64,000 nucleotides of DNA from positions 56,972 through 120,971 of the forward strand of contig NZ_BDBL01000018.1 in NCBI RefSeq assembly GCF_001612965.1. The letters are read 5' to 3'. Origin of the DNA: Nocardia kruczakiae NBRC 101016. GTDB lineage: Bacteria; Actinomycetota; Actinomycetes; Mycobacteriales; Mycobacteriaceae. Shown here piece by piece: positions 26,186 to 35,215 of the stretch (its first letter is position 1; every line of letters starts with the position of its first letter). The notes below the pieces were generated by a model. It saw only the letters and a list, made by a program, of their open reading frames with translations. It made no database searches and had not been told where the DNA came from. The position numbers and the translations under genes were made by a program.

Positions 26186-28141
26186 ATGGATCCGACAGCC
26201 AAGCAGCGCGCGGCCCTGGGCCTGATCTGCGATACGTTCACTCCGGGCGACGGGCTGAGTCTGCCGTCGGCGACAGAACTCGGCTCCGTGGCGACGGTCT
26301 TCGACATCCTGAGCCGCAATCCTCGCCCCGCCGAGAGCAAACGGCTCGCCACCCTGCTCGATCTGTGGGATTCCCGATTGGCCGGATTACTGCTCGGCAA
26401 CCGGGGCCGGCGCTTCTCGTCGCTGACCGCCGACGAGCGCGAGCGCACGCTCCTGCGCCTCGGCGATTCCCGGATCGCGGTGAAGCGCACTCTGTTTCAG
26501 GCGCTGAAGCAGGCCGCTCTGCTGTCCTACAACGTCACACCCGGCCCTACCGGCAGCCACCCGCTGTGGAAGGCGATCGACTATCCGGGCCCGCCCGGCA
26601 CCCTCGCCTCGGCTCCTGCCCCGGCCTTGTCCGTGCTGCGTCCGGCCGAACCGACCACGTTGACCTGCGATGTCGTCATCGTCGGGTCCGGGGCGGGCGG
26701 TGGTACCGCCGCCGCCGTACTGGCCGAAGCGGGTCTCGACGTGATCGTGGTCGAACGCGGAAACTATTACGACGACCGGGATTTCGGCACCGGCGAACTC
26801 GACGCCCTGCTCAATCTGTACGCCCCCGGCCCACCCGCCACCAGCGAAGGCCAGATCACCCTGGTCGCGGGCACCTGCCTGGGCGGCGGCACGGTCGTCA
26901 ACTGGAGCACATCGCTGCGCACCCCGGACGAGGTGCGCGCCGAATGGGCCGGACTCGGTGCGACCCAGTTCGCACAGGACGAATACACCACCGCCCTGGA
27001 CGCGGTGACCGGGCGCCTCGGCGTCAACGATCGCCACTCCCCGCTCTCGGCGCGCGACAGCGTGCTGGAACGCGGCGCCACCGCCCTGGGCTGGCATATC
27101 GACACCCTGCCCCGCAACGTCGGCGACGCCTGCGATGCCGGCGTCGAATGCGGCCGCTGCCCCTACGGCTGCCGCGTCGGCGCCAAACAGTCGGTCACCA
27201 AGACCTGGCTCGCCGATGCCGCGGCACACGGTGCGCGGTTCGTGGTCGATGCGAACGTCCGGCGCATCCACGTGAACAACGGTCGCGCCGAGGGTGTTTC
27301 GGCCGTCGCCTCGAACGGCGCCGAGATCGAGGTGCGGGCCCGCGCGGTGGTCGTGGCCGCGGGCGCGGTGCAGACCCCGGCGCTGCTGAAGCGATCGGGC
27401 CTGCGCAACAAGAACATCGGCAACTATCTGCGTCTGCATCCCGCGGCGGCGGTCTTCGGTGTCTTCGACGAGCCGATCCGGCCGTGGGAGGGCGGTATGC
27501 AGGCGCGGATCAGCCGTCAGCACCGCGATCTGGACGGCCACGGCTACGGCGTCATCTACGAGACCGGTCCCATCCATCCCGGTATGGGCGTCGGCTTCAT
27601 GAATTGGCGTGGCGCGGCGGCCTATCGGGCGAACCTGCTCGAGTTGAACAAGTCGGTGGCGCTGGGAGTGATCACCCGCGACCGCGACCACGGCAGTGTC
27701 GGCATCGACAAGAACGGGGAACCGGTGGTCTCCTACCGGCTCTCCGAGCACGATCGCGGCCATCTGCACACCGGAATCACCGGCGCCGCACAGATTCTCG
27801 AGGCCGCCGGGGCACGCCGCATCTATTCCGGACAGCAGGCCGGCCCGGCCTACGAGCCCGGCCGCACCGGATCACACGCCGAATTCGTAGCCGCCTGCGC
27901 CGCCGCCGGTTACGAGCCCGGACAGTGCGCGATGGGCGCGCTGCACATCATGGGTTCGGCGCGGATGGGCGGTGCACCGGACATGTCGGCGGTCGACCCC
28001 GACGGCGCCACCTGGGATGTGAACAACATCGTCGTCGCCGACGCGTCCTGCTTCCCCACCGCCTCGGGCGTGAATCCGATGGTCTCGATCGAGGCGATCG
28101 CCTACATGAACGCGAAACGCCTTGCGGCGCGGCTGCGCTGA
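26186..28141 (+). CDS. GMC-family oxidoreductase (long-chain alcohol oxidase-like)
   Basis: 651-residue FAD enzyme. Residues 1-150 form an N-terminal helical domain found in long-chain alcohol oxidase/dehydrogenase-type GMC proteins; the FAD Rossmann motif VIVGSGAGGGTAAAVLAEAG follows at about 167-186. Further GMC features: AGTCLGGGTVVNWST, a four-Cys segment CDAGVECGRCPYGC that could hold a metal or disulfides, VVAAGAVQTPALL, and the C-terminal HIMGSARMGG plus ADASCFPTASGVNPMVSIEA. AAAGGTGAG precedes the ATG. Substrate probably a hydrophobic alcohol or sterol (inference). It is monocistronic; its end is 7 bp from the convergent DUF742 stop. Confidence 0.88.
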   Translation: MDPTAKQRAALGLICDTFTPGDGLSLPSATELGSVATVFDILSRNPRPAESKRLATLLDLWDSRLAGLLLGNRGRRFSSLTADERERTLLRLGDSRIAVKRTLFQALKQAALLSYNVTPGPTGSHPLWKAIDYPGPPGTLASAPAPALSVLRPAEPTTLTCDVVIVGSGAGGGTAAAVLAEAGLDVIVVERGNYYDDRDFGTGELDALLNLYAPGPPATSEGQITLVAGTCLGGGTVVNWSTSLRTPDEVRAEWAGLGATQFAQDEYTTALDAVTGRLGVNDRHSPLSARDSVLERGATALGWHIDTLPRNVGDACDAGVECGRCPYGCRVGAKQSVTKTWLADAAAHGARFVVDANVRRIHVNNGRAEGVSAVASNGAEIEVRARAVVVAAGAVQTPALLKRSGLRNKNIGNYLRLHPAAAVFGVFDEPIRPWEGGMQARISRQHRDLDGHGYGVIYETGPIHPGMGVGFMNWRGAAAYRANLLELNKSVALGVITRDRDHGSVGIDKNGEPVVSYRLSEHDRGHLHTGITGAAQILEAAGARRIYSGQQAGPAYEPGRTGSHAEFVAACAAAGYEPGQCAMGALHIMGSARMGGAPDMSAVDPDGATWDVNNIVVADASCFPTASGVNPMVSIEAIAYMNAKRLAARLR

Positions 28142-28147
28142 GCTCGA

Positions 28148-28513
28148 TCAGAGCCCTCGGATGCCGTCCAGCAGCGCCTGCAGCAGGCCGACGTCGGAGG
28201 CCTCGTCCTGACGGGGCTGGCGGTATTCGAGGCGGCCGTCGTCGATGAGATCGCAGACGAGCACCTTCGTCATGGTCAGCGGAAGTTCCAGCCGCGCGGC
28301 GACTTCCGCGACCGACTGCGGTGTGCGGCACAACTCCACGATGGCGGCGTATTCGGGTTCGTGGCGGCGCAGCGCCGCGCCCCGGCCGATATCGACGACC
28401 AGCGTCAGCATATCCAGTTCCGGCCGGTTGCTGCGGCCACGTCCCTGTGTGACCGCGTACAACCGGACCAGTGGTCCGGCCTCGTCGTCGAACCAGGCGT
28501 CACCGTCGTTCAC
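28148..28513 (-). CDS. DUF742 protein (conservon CvnC type)
   Basis: 121-residue DUF742 protein: an N-terminal FDDEAGPLVRLYAVTQGR signature, then a winged-helix-like middle (YAAIVELCRTPQSVAEVAAR, LPLTMTKVLVCDLIDDGRL). It is the third gene of a kinase-roadblock-DUF742 set and starts 6 bp after the roadblock gene. In actinobacterial conservons CvnC is always or nearly always followed by the CvnD GTPase; here no GTPase follows because the convergent GMC gene ends 7 bp away. Confidence 0.92.
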   Translation of the reverse strand: MNDGDAWFDDEAGPLVRLYAVTQGRGRSNRPELDMLTLVVDIGRGAALRRHEPEYAAIVELCRTPQSVAEVAARLELPLTMTKVLVCDLIDDGRLEYRQPRQDEASDVGLLQALLDGIRGL

Positions 28514-28519
28514 GGTGGC

Positions 28520-28909
28520 TCATCGTCGGTCGACGGCGAGATGTGAACCCACCCGCTGCACGGTCTGGTTCATCGCGTACGCGACCATGCCCAGATCGGC
28601 GTTGTCCGCGGCCAGCAGGCCCAGACACGCGTTGTCACCCGCGGCGGTGATGAACAGCACCGCCCGGTCCAGTTCCACCATGGTCTGGCAGACACCGCCG
28701 GCGTCGAAATGATGTCCGGCGCTGCGGGCCAGGCTGTGCAGCGCGGAAGCCATGGCGCAGAACCGCTCGGCATCGGAGTTCTCCAGCTCCGAGGAGTTGC
28801 CCAGCAGCAGTCCGTCGGTGGACAGCAATACCGCGTAGCGGACACCGGTGAGACCCTTCACCAGATCGTCGAGCAGCCAGCCGACGTCACTTCGGTTGGG
28901 ATTAGCCAT
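28520..28909 (-). CDS. Roadblock/LC7-domain protein (conservon CvnB type)
   Basis: 129 residues forming a single Roadblock/LC7 domain: LDDLVKGLTGVRYAVLLSTD, GLLLGNS, ARSAGHHFDAGGVCQTMVEL, LFITAAGDNACLGLLAA. Such proteins act as regulators of small GTPases (MglB-like) and dimerise. The ATG at 28909 lies inside the end of the sensor kinase gene (8-bp overlap), so translation is coupled. Its expected partner, a CvnD GTPase, is missing from this locus. Confidence 0.93.
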   Translation of the reverse strand: MANPNRSDVGWLLDDLVKGLTGVRYAVLLSTDGLLLGNSSELENSDAERFCAMASALHSLARSAGHHFDAGGVCQTMVELDRAVLFITAAGDNACLGLLAADNADLGMVAYAMNQTVQRVGSHLAVDRR

Positions 28910-31430
28910 CTTCACCCTCGTCTGTGTCGAAATGGGATGCCGTGGAGCCGGTTTCGGCAGCGGGTCGGCGGCCCTGCCGGGTGCCCTGCTCGACGGCGCT
29001 GATCAGGTTGCGAGCTTGGTCGGCGGTGCGTTGCCGAACGGTATTCGTGCCGGACGCGGGCGTCTCGTCGTGATCGGCCGAGCGCACCCGGCGCGGCAGC
29101 GGCGGACGGCCCTCCCCGGCGCGAACCACGCCCGGGCTGGTCACCGGCGCGCCGAACACTCCGGTCGCGGGTGCGGAATCGATACGCTCCGAGGCCGAGG
29201 TGAACCAGGCCGAGCGTCGTGTGCTCAGGTCCGGATCCGCGGCCTGCGGCGGCGCGACGCCGGTCGCCGGCGGAACATCCTCGGCGACAATCACTTCCGC
29301 ACGAGCGGCGGACGCGTTGGTCACCGGCCCCAGCACGGCGAACTCCCCGGTGGCGGGACCCGGATCCTCGAAGTCCGTACCGTTCACCTCACCGGCTTCC
29401 AGCACCGGCGTGCCGATCAGCACCACCGCACGCACGCCGCCGTAGACCGATTCGCGCAGCTTCACCGAAATACCGTGCCGGTTGGCCAGTTTCGCGACCA
29501 CGAACAGGCCGAGCCGAGTGTCGGTGGACAGTGCCGCCACACTGAATTCCGGCGGGTGCGACAGCATTTCGTTGCGACGATCGAGTTCGTCGGCGGTCAT
29601 ACCCAGGCCCTGGTCGACGATCTCCACCGCGACACCGCGTCCCACCACGGCGGCGTGCACCTCCACCCGTGCCTGCGGCGGCGAATACGAGGTGGCGTTG
29701 TCCATCAGCTCGGCCAGCAGGTGGATCAGGTCGGCGACCGCGGTGCCGATCACCCGGGTGCGCGGAATACGGCCGATGCGAATTCTGGTGTAGTCCAGAC
29801 TTTCCGCGACGGCACCGCGAATCACCTCGATCAGCGGAACCGGATTGCGCCAGCGCCGGCCCGGCTGTTTGCCGCCGAGAATGATCAGGTTCTCGGCGTT
29901 GCGGCGGGCGCGGGTCGCCAAATGGTCGAGCTGGAACAGCAATTCGAGCTGGTCGGCGTTCTCCTCGCGCCGCTCGGCCTGGTCCAGCAGAGCCAGCTGG
30001 CGATGCACCAGCGCCTGGCTGCGATGGGCGATATCCAGGAAGATCGTATTGATACCGGCGCGGGTATTCGATTCCGCGACCGCGGCCGACACCGCCGCCA
30101 CCTGTGCTCGGTTGAACGCCTGCGCGACCTGGCCGAGTTCGTCGGACCCGAAGTCCAGCCGCGACACCTCCATCGGGGCATCCACCGTCTCACCGGCCGA
30201 AACCCGGCGCATGATGTCGGGCAGCCGCTCGTCGGCCAATTCCAGTGTGTCGCGGCGCAATCGGCGCATCCGGCCGATGAACCGGTTCGCCAGCACCAGC
30301 GAGGCGAGGAAGGCCAGAATCGACACCAGCAACACCGCACCACCGCCGGCCAGCGATCCGATGGCGGTGCGATCACCCTGATCCCGCGCCTCGGCGTGCG
30401 CGTCCCGGCTCTTGTCCTGCCACAGCGTCAGCAGTCCGGAGCCGAGTTGTGCCGAACTGTCCTGCCAGTCCTGCAAGGTCATCGGCAGCGGTTTCGCGGG
30501 TTGCCGGCTCGTGCGCGACCGCGTGGTATCGCCGGTCCGCGTGCTCGGGTCGGAATCGTCGGTGGCCGCCATCGGACCGCGCGCGGCGACCGCGTCGGCC
30601 ATCTCGTTGACCTGCGCCCACGCCGGGCTGTTCACGATCGCCTGGAGCTGATCCGCGCGTTCCCCCTTCAGCACCGACCGCGCATAGGCGATCTGGCCGC
30701 GGAATTCACCGAGGAAGTTGGTGTACTGGGTCCACTGCGCGGGCGTCGAAGTGCCTGTCACCAGGAATAATTCACCGAGTGCCGTGGCTTCGGACAACGC
30801 CTCCGCGGCGCGCATCACCTCGACGGCATAGCCGAGCTGGACGGCGATGCCGGCATCCGGCGCGACCCGGGCAGCCAGCATCGAGGCATCGATGATCGCC
30901 GCGGTGAAACGGCTGAACAGTCCGAAGGCCTGATCGGCCGGCGCCTGGCCGGAATCGATTCCGCGCCGAACCAGCGGCAACTGCGCGAGCAGCTGACCGT
31001 AGGCGGCGATATCGGCTCCGGAGTTGTCCGGATTCATCTTCTGCGCCTCGTCGCCCTTGGCGGTGAGGGCGGCCAGCGCCGCATCCGAGCGCTGTCGCGC
31101 GGCCGTCAATTGTGCTGCGGCGCTGGGATCGCCCGCCAGTTGCAGCATCGAGAGCCGGCGCTCCTCACCGAAGGTCTCCATGATGGCGACCGCGGGAGCG
31201 GCGGTACTGCTGGCCAATTCGGCCCACTGCCGGGCATCGCGGCCCGACCGCACCAGATACGACGCCGCGCCCACACCGATGGCGAGCAGCGTGATGCTGG
31301 AGATCAGCACGATGGCGAGCAGGCGCACGCGCACGCTGACCCGCCCGCGCACACCCCGGCTCATCAGGCCGAGCCAGCGCGAATCCTTGGTGTTCACAGG
31401 CAATCCAGGAAGCTTCGACCACTCAACCAC
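28902..31430 (-). CDS. Nitrate/nitrite-sensor-like histidine kinase (conservon CvnA type)
   Basis: 842-residue membrane kinase. Layout: TM helix at about 36-58, an extracytoplasmic all-helical NIT-type domain (about 60-340), a second TM helix (about 365-390, VLLVSILAFLASLVLANRF), a HAMP region, then a degenerate dimerisation region and an HATPase domain with N-box LLAELMDNATSYSPP, G1 DQGLGMT and G2 RLGLFVVAKLANRHG. The C-terminal 170 residues are disordered, Pro/Ala-rich. There is no response-regulator gene beside it, as in other conservons. GTG 31430 with AGGAAG 9 nt upstream is the preferred start; GTG 31397 is possible. Confidence 0.88.
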   Translation of the reverse strand: MVEWSKLPGLPVNTKDSRWLGLMSRGVRGRVSVRVRLLAIVLISSITLLAIGVGAASYLVRSGRDARQWAELASSTAAPAVAIMETFGEERRLSMLQLAGDPSAAAQLTAARQRSDAALAALTAKGDEAQKMNPDNSGADIAAYGQLLAQLPLVRRGIDSGQAPADQAFGLFSRFTAAIIDASMLAARVAPDAGIAVQLGYAVEVMRAAEALSEATALGELFLVTGTSTPAQWTQYTNFLGEFRGQIAYARSVLKGERADQLQAIVNSPAWAQVNEMADAVAARGPMAATDDSDPSTRTGDTTRSRTSRQPAKPLPMTLQDWQDSSAQLGSGLLTLWQDKSRDAHAEARDQGDRTAIGSLAGGGAVLLVSILAFLASLVLANRFIGRMRRLRRDTLELADERLPDIMRRVSAGETVDAPMEVSRLDFGSDELGQVAQAFNRAQVAAVSAAVAESNTRAGINTIFLDIAHRSQALVHRQLALLDQAERREENADQLELLFQLDHLATRARRNAENLIILGGKQPGRRWRNPVPLIEVIRGAVAESLDYTRIRIGRIPRTRVIGTAVADLIHLLAELMDNATSYSPPQARVEVHAAVVGRGVAVEIVDQGLGMTADELDRRNEMLSHPPEFSVAALSTDTRLGLFVVAKLANRHGISVKLRESVYGGVRAVVLIGTPVLEAGEVNGTDFEDPGPATGEFAVLGPVTNASAARAEVIVAEDVPPATGVAPPQAADPDLSTRRSAWFTSASERIDSAPATGVFGAPVTSPGVVRAGEGRPPLPRRVRSADHDETPASGTNTVRQRTADQARNLISAVEQGTRQGRRPAAETGSTASHFDTDEGEDG

Positions 31431-31651
31431 GGGTGATCTTCCTGTTGTCGGGCGACGTCCGCGCGCATTCGGATCTCGGCGCACCCGAGCCAACCGGCCA
31501 GCTGAGCAACCGGCCCCCACTTCCTAACCACACCGCCCGCCGGGCGGCAGAACCACAGATAACGCCTGAGAGACTAACCGACCCTCCGGCCGGCTACAGC
31601 CGTTCGCCGATATCTCTTTCCGGCAAGACCTTCCGGAGGACCGGCACCGGT

Positions 31652-32086
31652 TCAGAGTGTGGCGGGGGTGACTTTCGGGCGCAGGAACGCCCGCCGGAAC
31701 AGATAGAGCCCCACCGGCACGATGCCGCAGGCCAGCAGCAGCGGCGAGGTCCAGGAGTCGGTCAGCAGCACATCGCCGCCGGGCCCGGTGGTGGAGCAGA
31801 TCAGGAATCCGAACAGCCACGCGATCACCGGCAGGCCCATCGCGGCCGGGCGCGACACGACCACACCCATTCCCCGCACCAGCAGCACGTTCACCACCGC
31901 GGCGACCAAGGCCGCGATCGGGAAGGGCGTGGCGCCGATGTAGAGCGGCAGGTAGAGCACCTCGAGCACCACCGAGAGCAGCCCGTCGAACACCAGGACC
32001 GCCGCCAGCACGCCGCCGAGCACCGGCCGGGCATACCTCGACCCGCCGGGCACATAGGCGGTCCGGCTGGTCGTCGCGGCCGTCAC
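31652..32086 (-). CDS. Four-helix membrane protein, Rv1171-like
   Basis: 144 residues with four predicted membrane helices (about 22-45, 55-75, 83-100, 112-132) and no catalytic motif. Its size and place downstream of mshB match Rv1171 of M. tuberculosis, a conserved membrane protein of unknown function. The GTG at 32086 overlaps the stop of the small upstream ORF by 4 bp (GTGA), implying coupling to the mshB operon. The 221-bp gap between this stop and the sensor kinase start holds the kinase promoter region and nothing else I recognise. Confidence 0.82.
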   Translation of the reverse strand: MTAATTSRTAYVPGGSRYARPVLGGVLAAVLVFDGLLSVVLEVLYLPLYIGATPFPIAALVAAVVNVLLVRGMGVVVSRPAAMGLPVIAWLFGFLICSTTGPGGDVLLTDSWTSPLLLACGIVPVGLYLFRRAFLRPKVTPATL

Positions 32087-32241
32087 GGGACCGGCGGGAA
32101 GCCGAGCAGGGTCAACAGATGACTCTGCATATCGACGAATCCGTAGAGCACCGACAGGTACAGATCGTGCTGCGCCTGCCAGTTCGGCTTCTGGCTCTCG
32201 ACGAACGCGACGATGGCGTCCTGCAGGCTCCAGTTGTACAT
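32083..32241 (-). CDS. Small hypothetical protein between mshB and the Rv1171-like gene
   Basis: 52 residues from ATG 32241 (MYNWSLQDAIVAFVESQKPN), or 60 from GTG 32265. The composition is protein-like: aromatic-rich, low Arg, with a hydrophobic C-terminal segment (LYLSVLYGFVDMQSHLLTLLGF), unlike typical shadow frames. It overlaps the next gene by 4 bp (GTGA) and sits 60 bp after mshB. I do not recognise a family. The coupling at both sides of an otherwise compact operon is the main support. Confidence 0.55.
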   Translation of the reverse strand: MYNWSLQDAIVAFVESQKPNWQAQHDLYLSVLYGFVDMQSHLLTLLGFPPVP

Positions 32242-32301
32242 GCCCAGCAGTCTAAGCCGACCCACCCACGATTCGACCAGCCCGAGTGCCGGCTGCCGCG
32301 G

Positions 32302-33201
32302 TCAATCGAGTCCGGCGAACAGATCGTCCTCGTGTCCGTCCGGGCCCACCGGCCCGATACGCCCACGCACCAGCACGTAATGCTCCTCCGGCAGCACCGG
32401 CTGGGCGATGTTGTTCGACAGCGCGAATTCGCGGCCCGAGGGCGCGACGGTGACCTGGGTGGCATGGGCGCGCAGGGCGGCGCGTTTGGCCGCCAGCACG
32501 TCCGAGACATCGATCGTGGTGGTCACCGTCTCACTCGCCACACACGCCAGCTCGCCGACCGCCGGCAGCCGCCAACCGCTCGGCAGCGCCCCCGGCAGAC
32601 GGTCGACCGTGCGGCGGGCCAAGGCCTCGGTATGCCGGCGCAGTACGTCGGCGTCGGTCACCGTCCAGTACACCTTCGGTGTGTCCCAACCCTTTTCGGC
32701 CGCCGCGGCCACCGCGTCCATGGTGACACGATGGGCGCGCATATGGTCCGGATGGCCGTAACCGCCGCGCGGGTCGTAGCCGACCACTACACGCGGGCGC
32801 AGCCGCAGCAGCACCTCGCACAACTCCGCCACCGCGGCGGGCCCGGAATCGACGAAGGCACGCGGATGCGTCGGCACCATGGGCTTGGGATCCGCGGTCG
32901 TCCCGCTCATCCCGGAATCGCGCCAGCGGCCCGCCCCGCCCAGAAAATGCGGCGCGTCGACTCCGAGCGCGGCCAGCGCGGCGGTCAGCTCATGGATGCG
33001 GAACCCGCCCAGCTGATCGGCGTGAGCGCTGGTCAGCTGTTGCCACTGCTCCCCGATGACCTCGCCCTCCTCGCCGAGCGTGCAGGTCACCACGGTCACC
33101 GGAACCCCGCGTGCCCGGTAGTGCGCGATGGTGCCGCCGGTGGTGATCGATTCGTCGTCGGGGTGGGCGTGCACCAGAACCAGACCGCCGGTTCCGGTCA
33201 C
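32302..33201 (-). CDS. mshB: Mycothiol deacetylase MshB
   Basis: 299-residue zinc deacetylase of the LmbE/PIG-L family that removes acetyl from GlcNAc-inositol in mycothiol biosynthesis. The metal/catalytic motifs are intact: HAHPDDES near residue 12 and GYDPRGGYGHPDHMRAH at about 138-154. GTG 33201 is chosen because it overlaps the lpqW stop by 4 bp (GTGA) and the protein then starts just before the strand leading to HAHPDDE, as in Rv1170. Mycothiol is the main low-molecular thiol of actinobacteria. Confidence 0.95.
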   Translation of the reverse strand: MTGTGGLVLVHAHPDDESITTGGTIAHYRARGVPVTVVTCTLGEEGEVIGEQWQQLTSAHADQLGGFRIHELTAALAALGVDAPHFLGGAGRWRDSGMSGTTADPKPMVPTHPRAFVDSGPAAVAELCEVLLRLRPRVVVGYDPRGGYGHPDHMRAHRVTMDAVAAAAEKGWDTPKVYWTVTDADVLRRHTEALARRTVDRLPGALPSGWRLPAVGELACVASETVTTTIDVSDVLAAKRAALRAHATQVTVAPSGREFALSNNIAQPVLPEEHYVLVRGRIGPVGPDGHEDDLFAGLD

Positions 33202-34997
33202 GACAGCCGCCGCCAGGTACTCGCACCGCCGAAGATCCCGACCTGGATCGAACCGCTCAGCGAGACCCCGTCCATCCGCGAACTCGCCGCGGCGACACCG
33301 GTGTCCTGCACGATCGGCAACACCGTGGCCAGATCCCACAGCCTCGGCTCCGCGTCACCGATCGCCTTGGGTACGTCCACCCCGCGCAGCGCGGCATCGA
33401 TCTGCGGTTGCAGCGACGGATCGCAGATCCCCGACACATTGCTCGGCGCCTTGCGAATGGCATCGATCTTCGACGTGTCCTCCTGACCGGGCGCGGCCAC
33501 CGGCGGGCAGCCGTAGCGCGAGGACAGGATCGTCGCCGGATCCTCCCCGGCCCGCTCCCAGCCGACCACCGCGTCGACGGTCCCGTCCGCCAGATCCTTG
33601 CCGTAGAGCTCGTCGGCGGGCAGGCTGCGCACCGACGCATCGATTCCGGCGCTGCGCAGCTGGTCGGCGGCGGTATTCGCGACCGCCAGTGTGGACGGGT
33701 CCTTGTCCACCGCGCCGATCCGGATCGTCAGGGTCCGGCCGTTCTTGGCGACCGGGCGCGGCTGCGGCGCCGGCGACGTCGTCGGATTACCCGACGCGGG
33801 AGTCTCGGGCGCACGGCCGAATCCGGCTTCGGCCAGCAGCCCGAACGCCTGCTCCGGAGACGGCCGCGGCGGAGCCGTCGGCGCGTACCCCGGATCCGAG
33901 GGCGCCAGGATCTGCGCCCGCACCGGATCCACCCACGCACCCGTCTCCGCGCCCACCGAGGCCAGCAGCGCCGGATCGAGCAGACCCAGTACCGCGTGGC
34001 GCACGCGCGGATCGGACAGATCCCCGGTCCGCCCGTTCAGCACCATCTGCATTTCCCGCGCCTGCGGCATGATCGCGGTCCGCACCTGCGGAATCGCCGC
34101 CAGCTGCGCCTGCGTCGCGACACCGCCGTGCACCAGCGCCATCTGCGCGTCACCCGCGCGCAGCGATTCGGCCAGCTGCGCCGGAGTGCCACCGCGACGC
34201 AACAGAATCTGATCCGGCACCGCCGGAGTACCCCAGTAGCGGTCGTTGCGTTCGAGCAGGATCTCCTCGCGGCCCGCGTCGGCCTGCTTCACCCGGAACT
34301 GCCCGCCGGAAATCGGATTCTGATCGATCAGGCCACGCTCCACGGCGAGCGCCCGTTGAAATCCACCGGGCGCGTCCTTCAGCAGATGCGACGGCAGCAG
34401 ATCCGAAAACAGTTGCCGCCAAGCCGGATACGGCTGAGTCATCGTCACCGTGACCGTCTTGCCGCCCTCCGAGGACTTCACATCGTTGATCAACCGGTAG
34501 CCCGCCGGATCCACCACGCCGGGCTGGCTGATCATCTGCTGCCACAGATACCGGAAATCCTCGGCCGCGATCGGCGCCCCGTCCGACCACGACGCCTGAT
34601 TCTGAATCTTGTAGGTCAGCGTGAACAGATCCGGCTGCGACGGATCGGACGGCGTCACATCCGCCGACACCATCAACGACGCATCCGGAACCCAATCCGT
34701 GCCCCCCGGCACCGCCGGTGACGGCACCGGACGGAACGGACTCGGAAACACCAGCGAGGCAACGGCATTCGTCGCCGGCGACTGATTCGACCGCAGATGC
34801 GGATTGAATCCGATCCCGATATCGTCCACCGCCACGACCACCGTGGACTTCGTCGGCGTCGCCGGAGTCGTCTTCGGACTGTCGGTGCTCTCGATCGGCG
34901 GCGGCGGATTGGCGGTGCACGCGGTGAGTACCCCGAGCGCCAGCATCAGCACCAAGACCACGCGCCGCCCCGCACGCATTCGAACTCCCGACATCAC
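33198..34997 (-). CDS. lpqW: Lipoprotein LpqW (ABC-type peptide-binding fold)
   Basis: 599-residue lipoprotein with a lipobox LTAC (Cys at about residue 27) and a solute-binding family 5 (DppA/OppA-like) fold. In mycobacteria LpqW is not a transporter part; it controls the branch between polar PIMs and LM/LAM and interacts genetically with pimE, which lies 2.8 kb away here. Start: GTG 34997 (V-M-S-G), 7 nt behind a TAGAGT -10, hence leaderless; ATG 34994 or 35024 are alternatives. The promoter abuts copy 1 of a dispersed repeat. It overlaps mshB by 4 bp. Confidence 0.93.
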   Translation of the reverse strand: MMSGVRMRAGRRVVLVLMLALGVLTACTANPPPPIESTDSPKTTPATPTKSTVVVAVDDIGIGFNPHLRSNQSPATNAVASLVFPSPFRPVPSPAVPGGTDWVPDASLMVSADVTPSDPSQPDLFTLTYKIQNQASWSDGAPIAAEDFRYLWQQMISQPGVVDPAGYRLINDVKSSEGGKTVTVTMTQPYPAWRQLFSDLLPSHLLKDAPGGFQRALAVERGLIDQNPISGGQFRVKQADAGREEILLERNDRYWGTPAVPDQILLRRGGTPAQLAESLRAGDAQMALVHGGVATQAQLAAIPQVRTAIMPQAREMQMVLNGRTGDLSDPRVRHAVLGLLDPALLASVGAETGAWVDPVRAQILAPSDPGYAPTAPPRPSPEQAFGLLAEAGFGRAPETPASGNPTTSPAPQPRPVAKNGRTLTIRIGAVDKDPSTLAVANTAADQLRSAGIDASVRSLPADELYGKDLADGTVDAVVGWERAGEDPATILSSRYGCPPVAAPGQEDTSKIDAIRKAPSNVSGICDPSLQPQIDAALRGVDVPKAIGDAEPRLWDLATVLPIVQDTGVAAASSRMDGVSLSGSIQVGIFGGASTWRRLS

Positions 34998-35004
34998 GGC
35001 TCGT

Positions 35005-35010
35005 ACTCTA
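35005..35010 (-). promoter_or_regulatory. Leaderless -10 (TAGAGT) for lpqW-mshB
   Basis: Minus-strand TAGAGT, 7 nt before the GTG at 34997. The -35 position (about 35028-35033) falls inside the dispersed repeat that starts at 35025. Confidence 0.5.
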
Positions 35011-35024
35011 ATGTTCTTGGCCAT

Positions 35025-35160
35025 CGCTTCGCTCCGGCGGGGTTTCGGCCCCCTGGGCCTCGATTTTTCCCTCCTCCGCTCCTCCGCTTCGCTCCCCGCT
35101 CCGTCAGTCCAAAATCGAGGCGGGCCGAAACCCACCATGGTGTACGGCTCGTAGATGTAC
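35025..35160. repeat. Dispersed palindromic repeat, copy 1 (upstream of lpqW)
   Basis: About 136 bp, near-identical to copy 2 at 39079-39217 and in the same orientation. Outer inverted arms: GGGTTTCGGCC...GATTTT (about 35040-35067) and AAAATCGAGGCGGGCCGAAA (35111-35130), a 23-bp stem with a 5-6 nt bulge. The centre is Cys/Thr-codon-free CTCCGCTTCGCTC-type short repeats. The outer edges CGCTTCGCT and GGTGTACGG...GATGTA are also shared. No ORF. MITE- or REP-like; origin unknown. Confidence 0.85.
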
Positions 35161-35161
35161 A

Positions 35162-35198
35162 GAGGCTCACGTCTTCTGGACGTGAGCCTCCGGGTTTT
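35162..35198. terminator. Hairpin terminator after typA
   Basis: A perfect 12-bp stem, GAGGCTCACGTC (35162-35173) with GACGTGAGCCTC (35179-35190), loop TTCTG. A T-run follows on the plus strand; on the minus strand, where typA is transcribed, there is no U-tract but the stem is strong. It separates typA from lpqW. Confidence 0.8.
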
Positions 35199-35215
35199 TC
35201 AGCGGGGGTGTGCCC

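Noticed and set aside
35025..35160. Insertion sequence
   Set aside because: No transposase frame within or beside either copy; at most a non-autonomous element.
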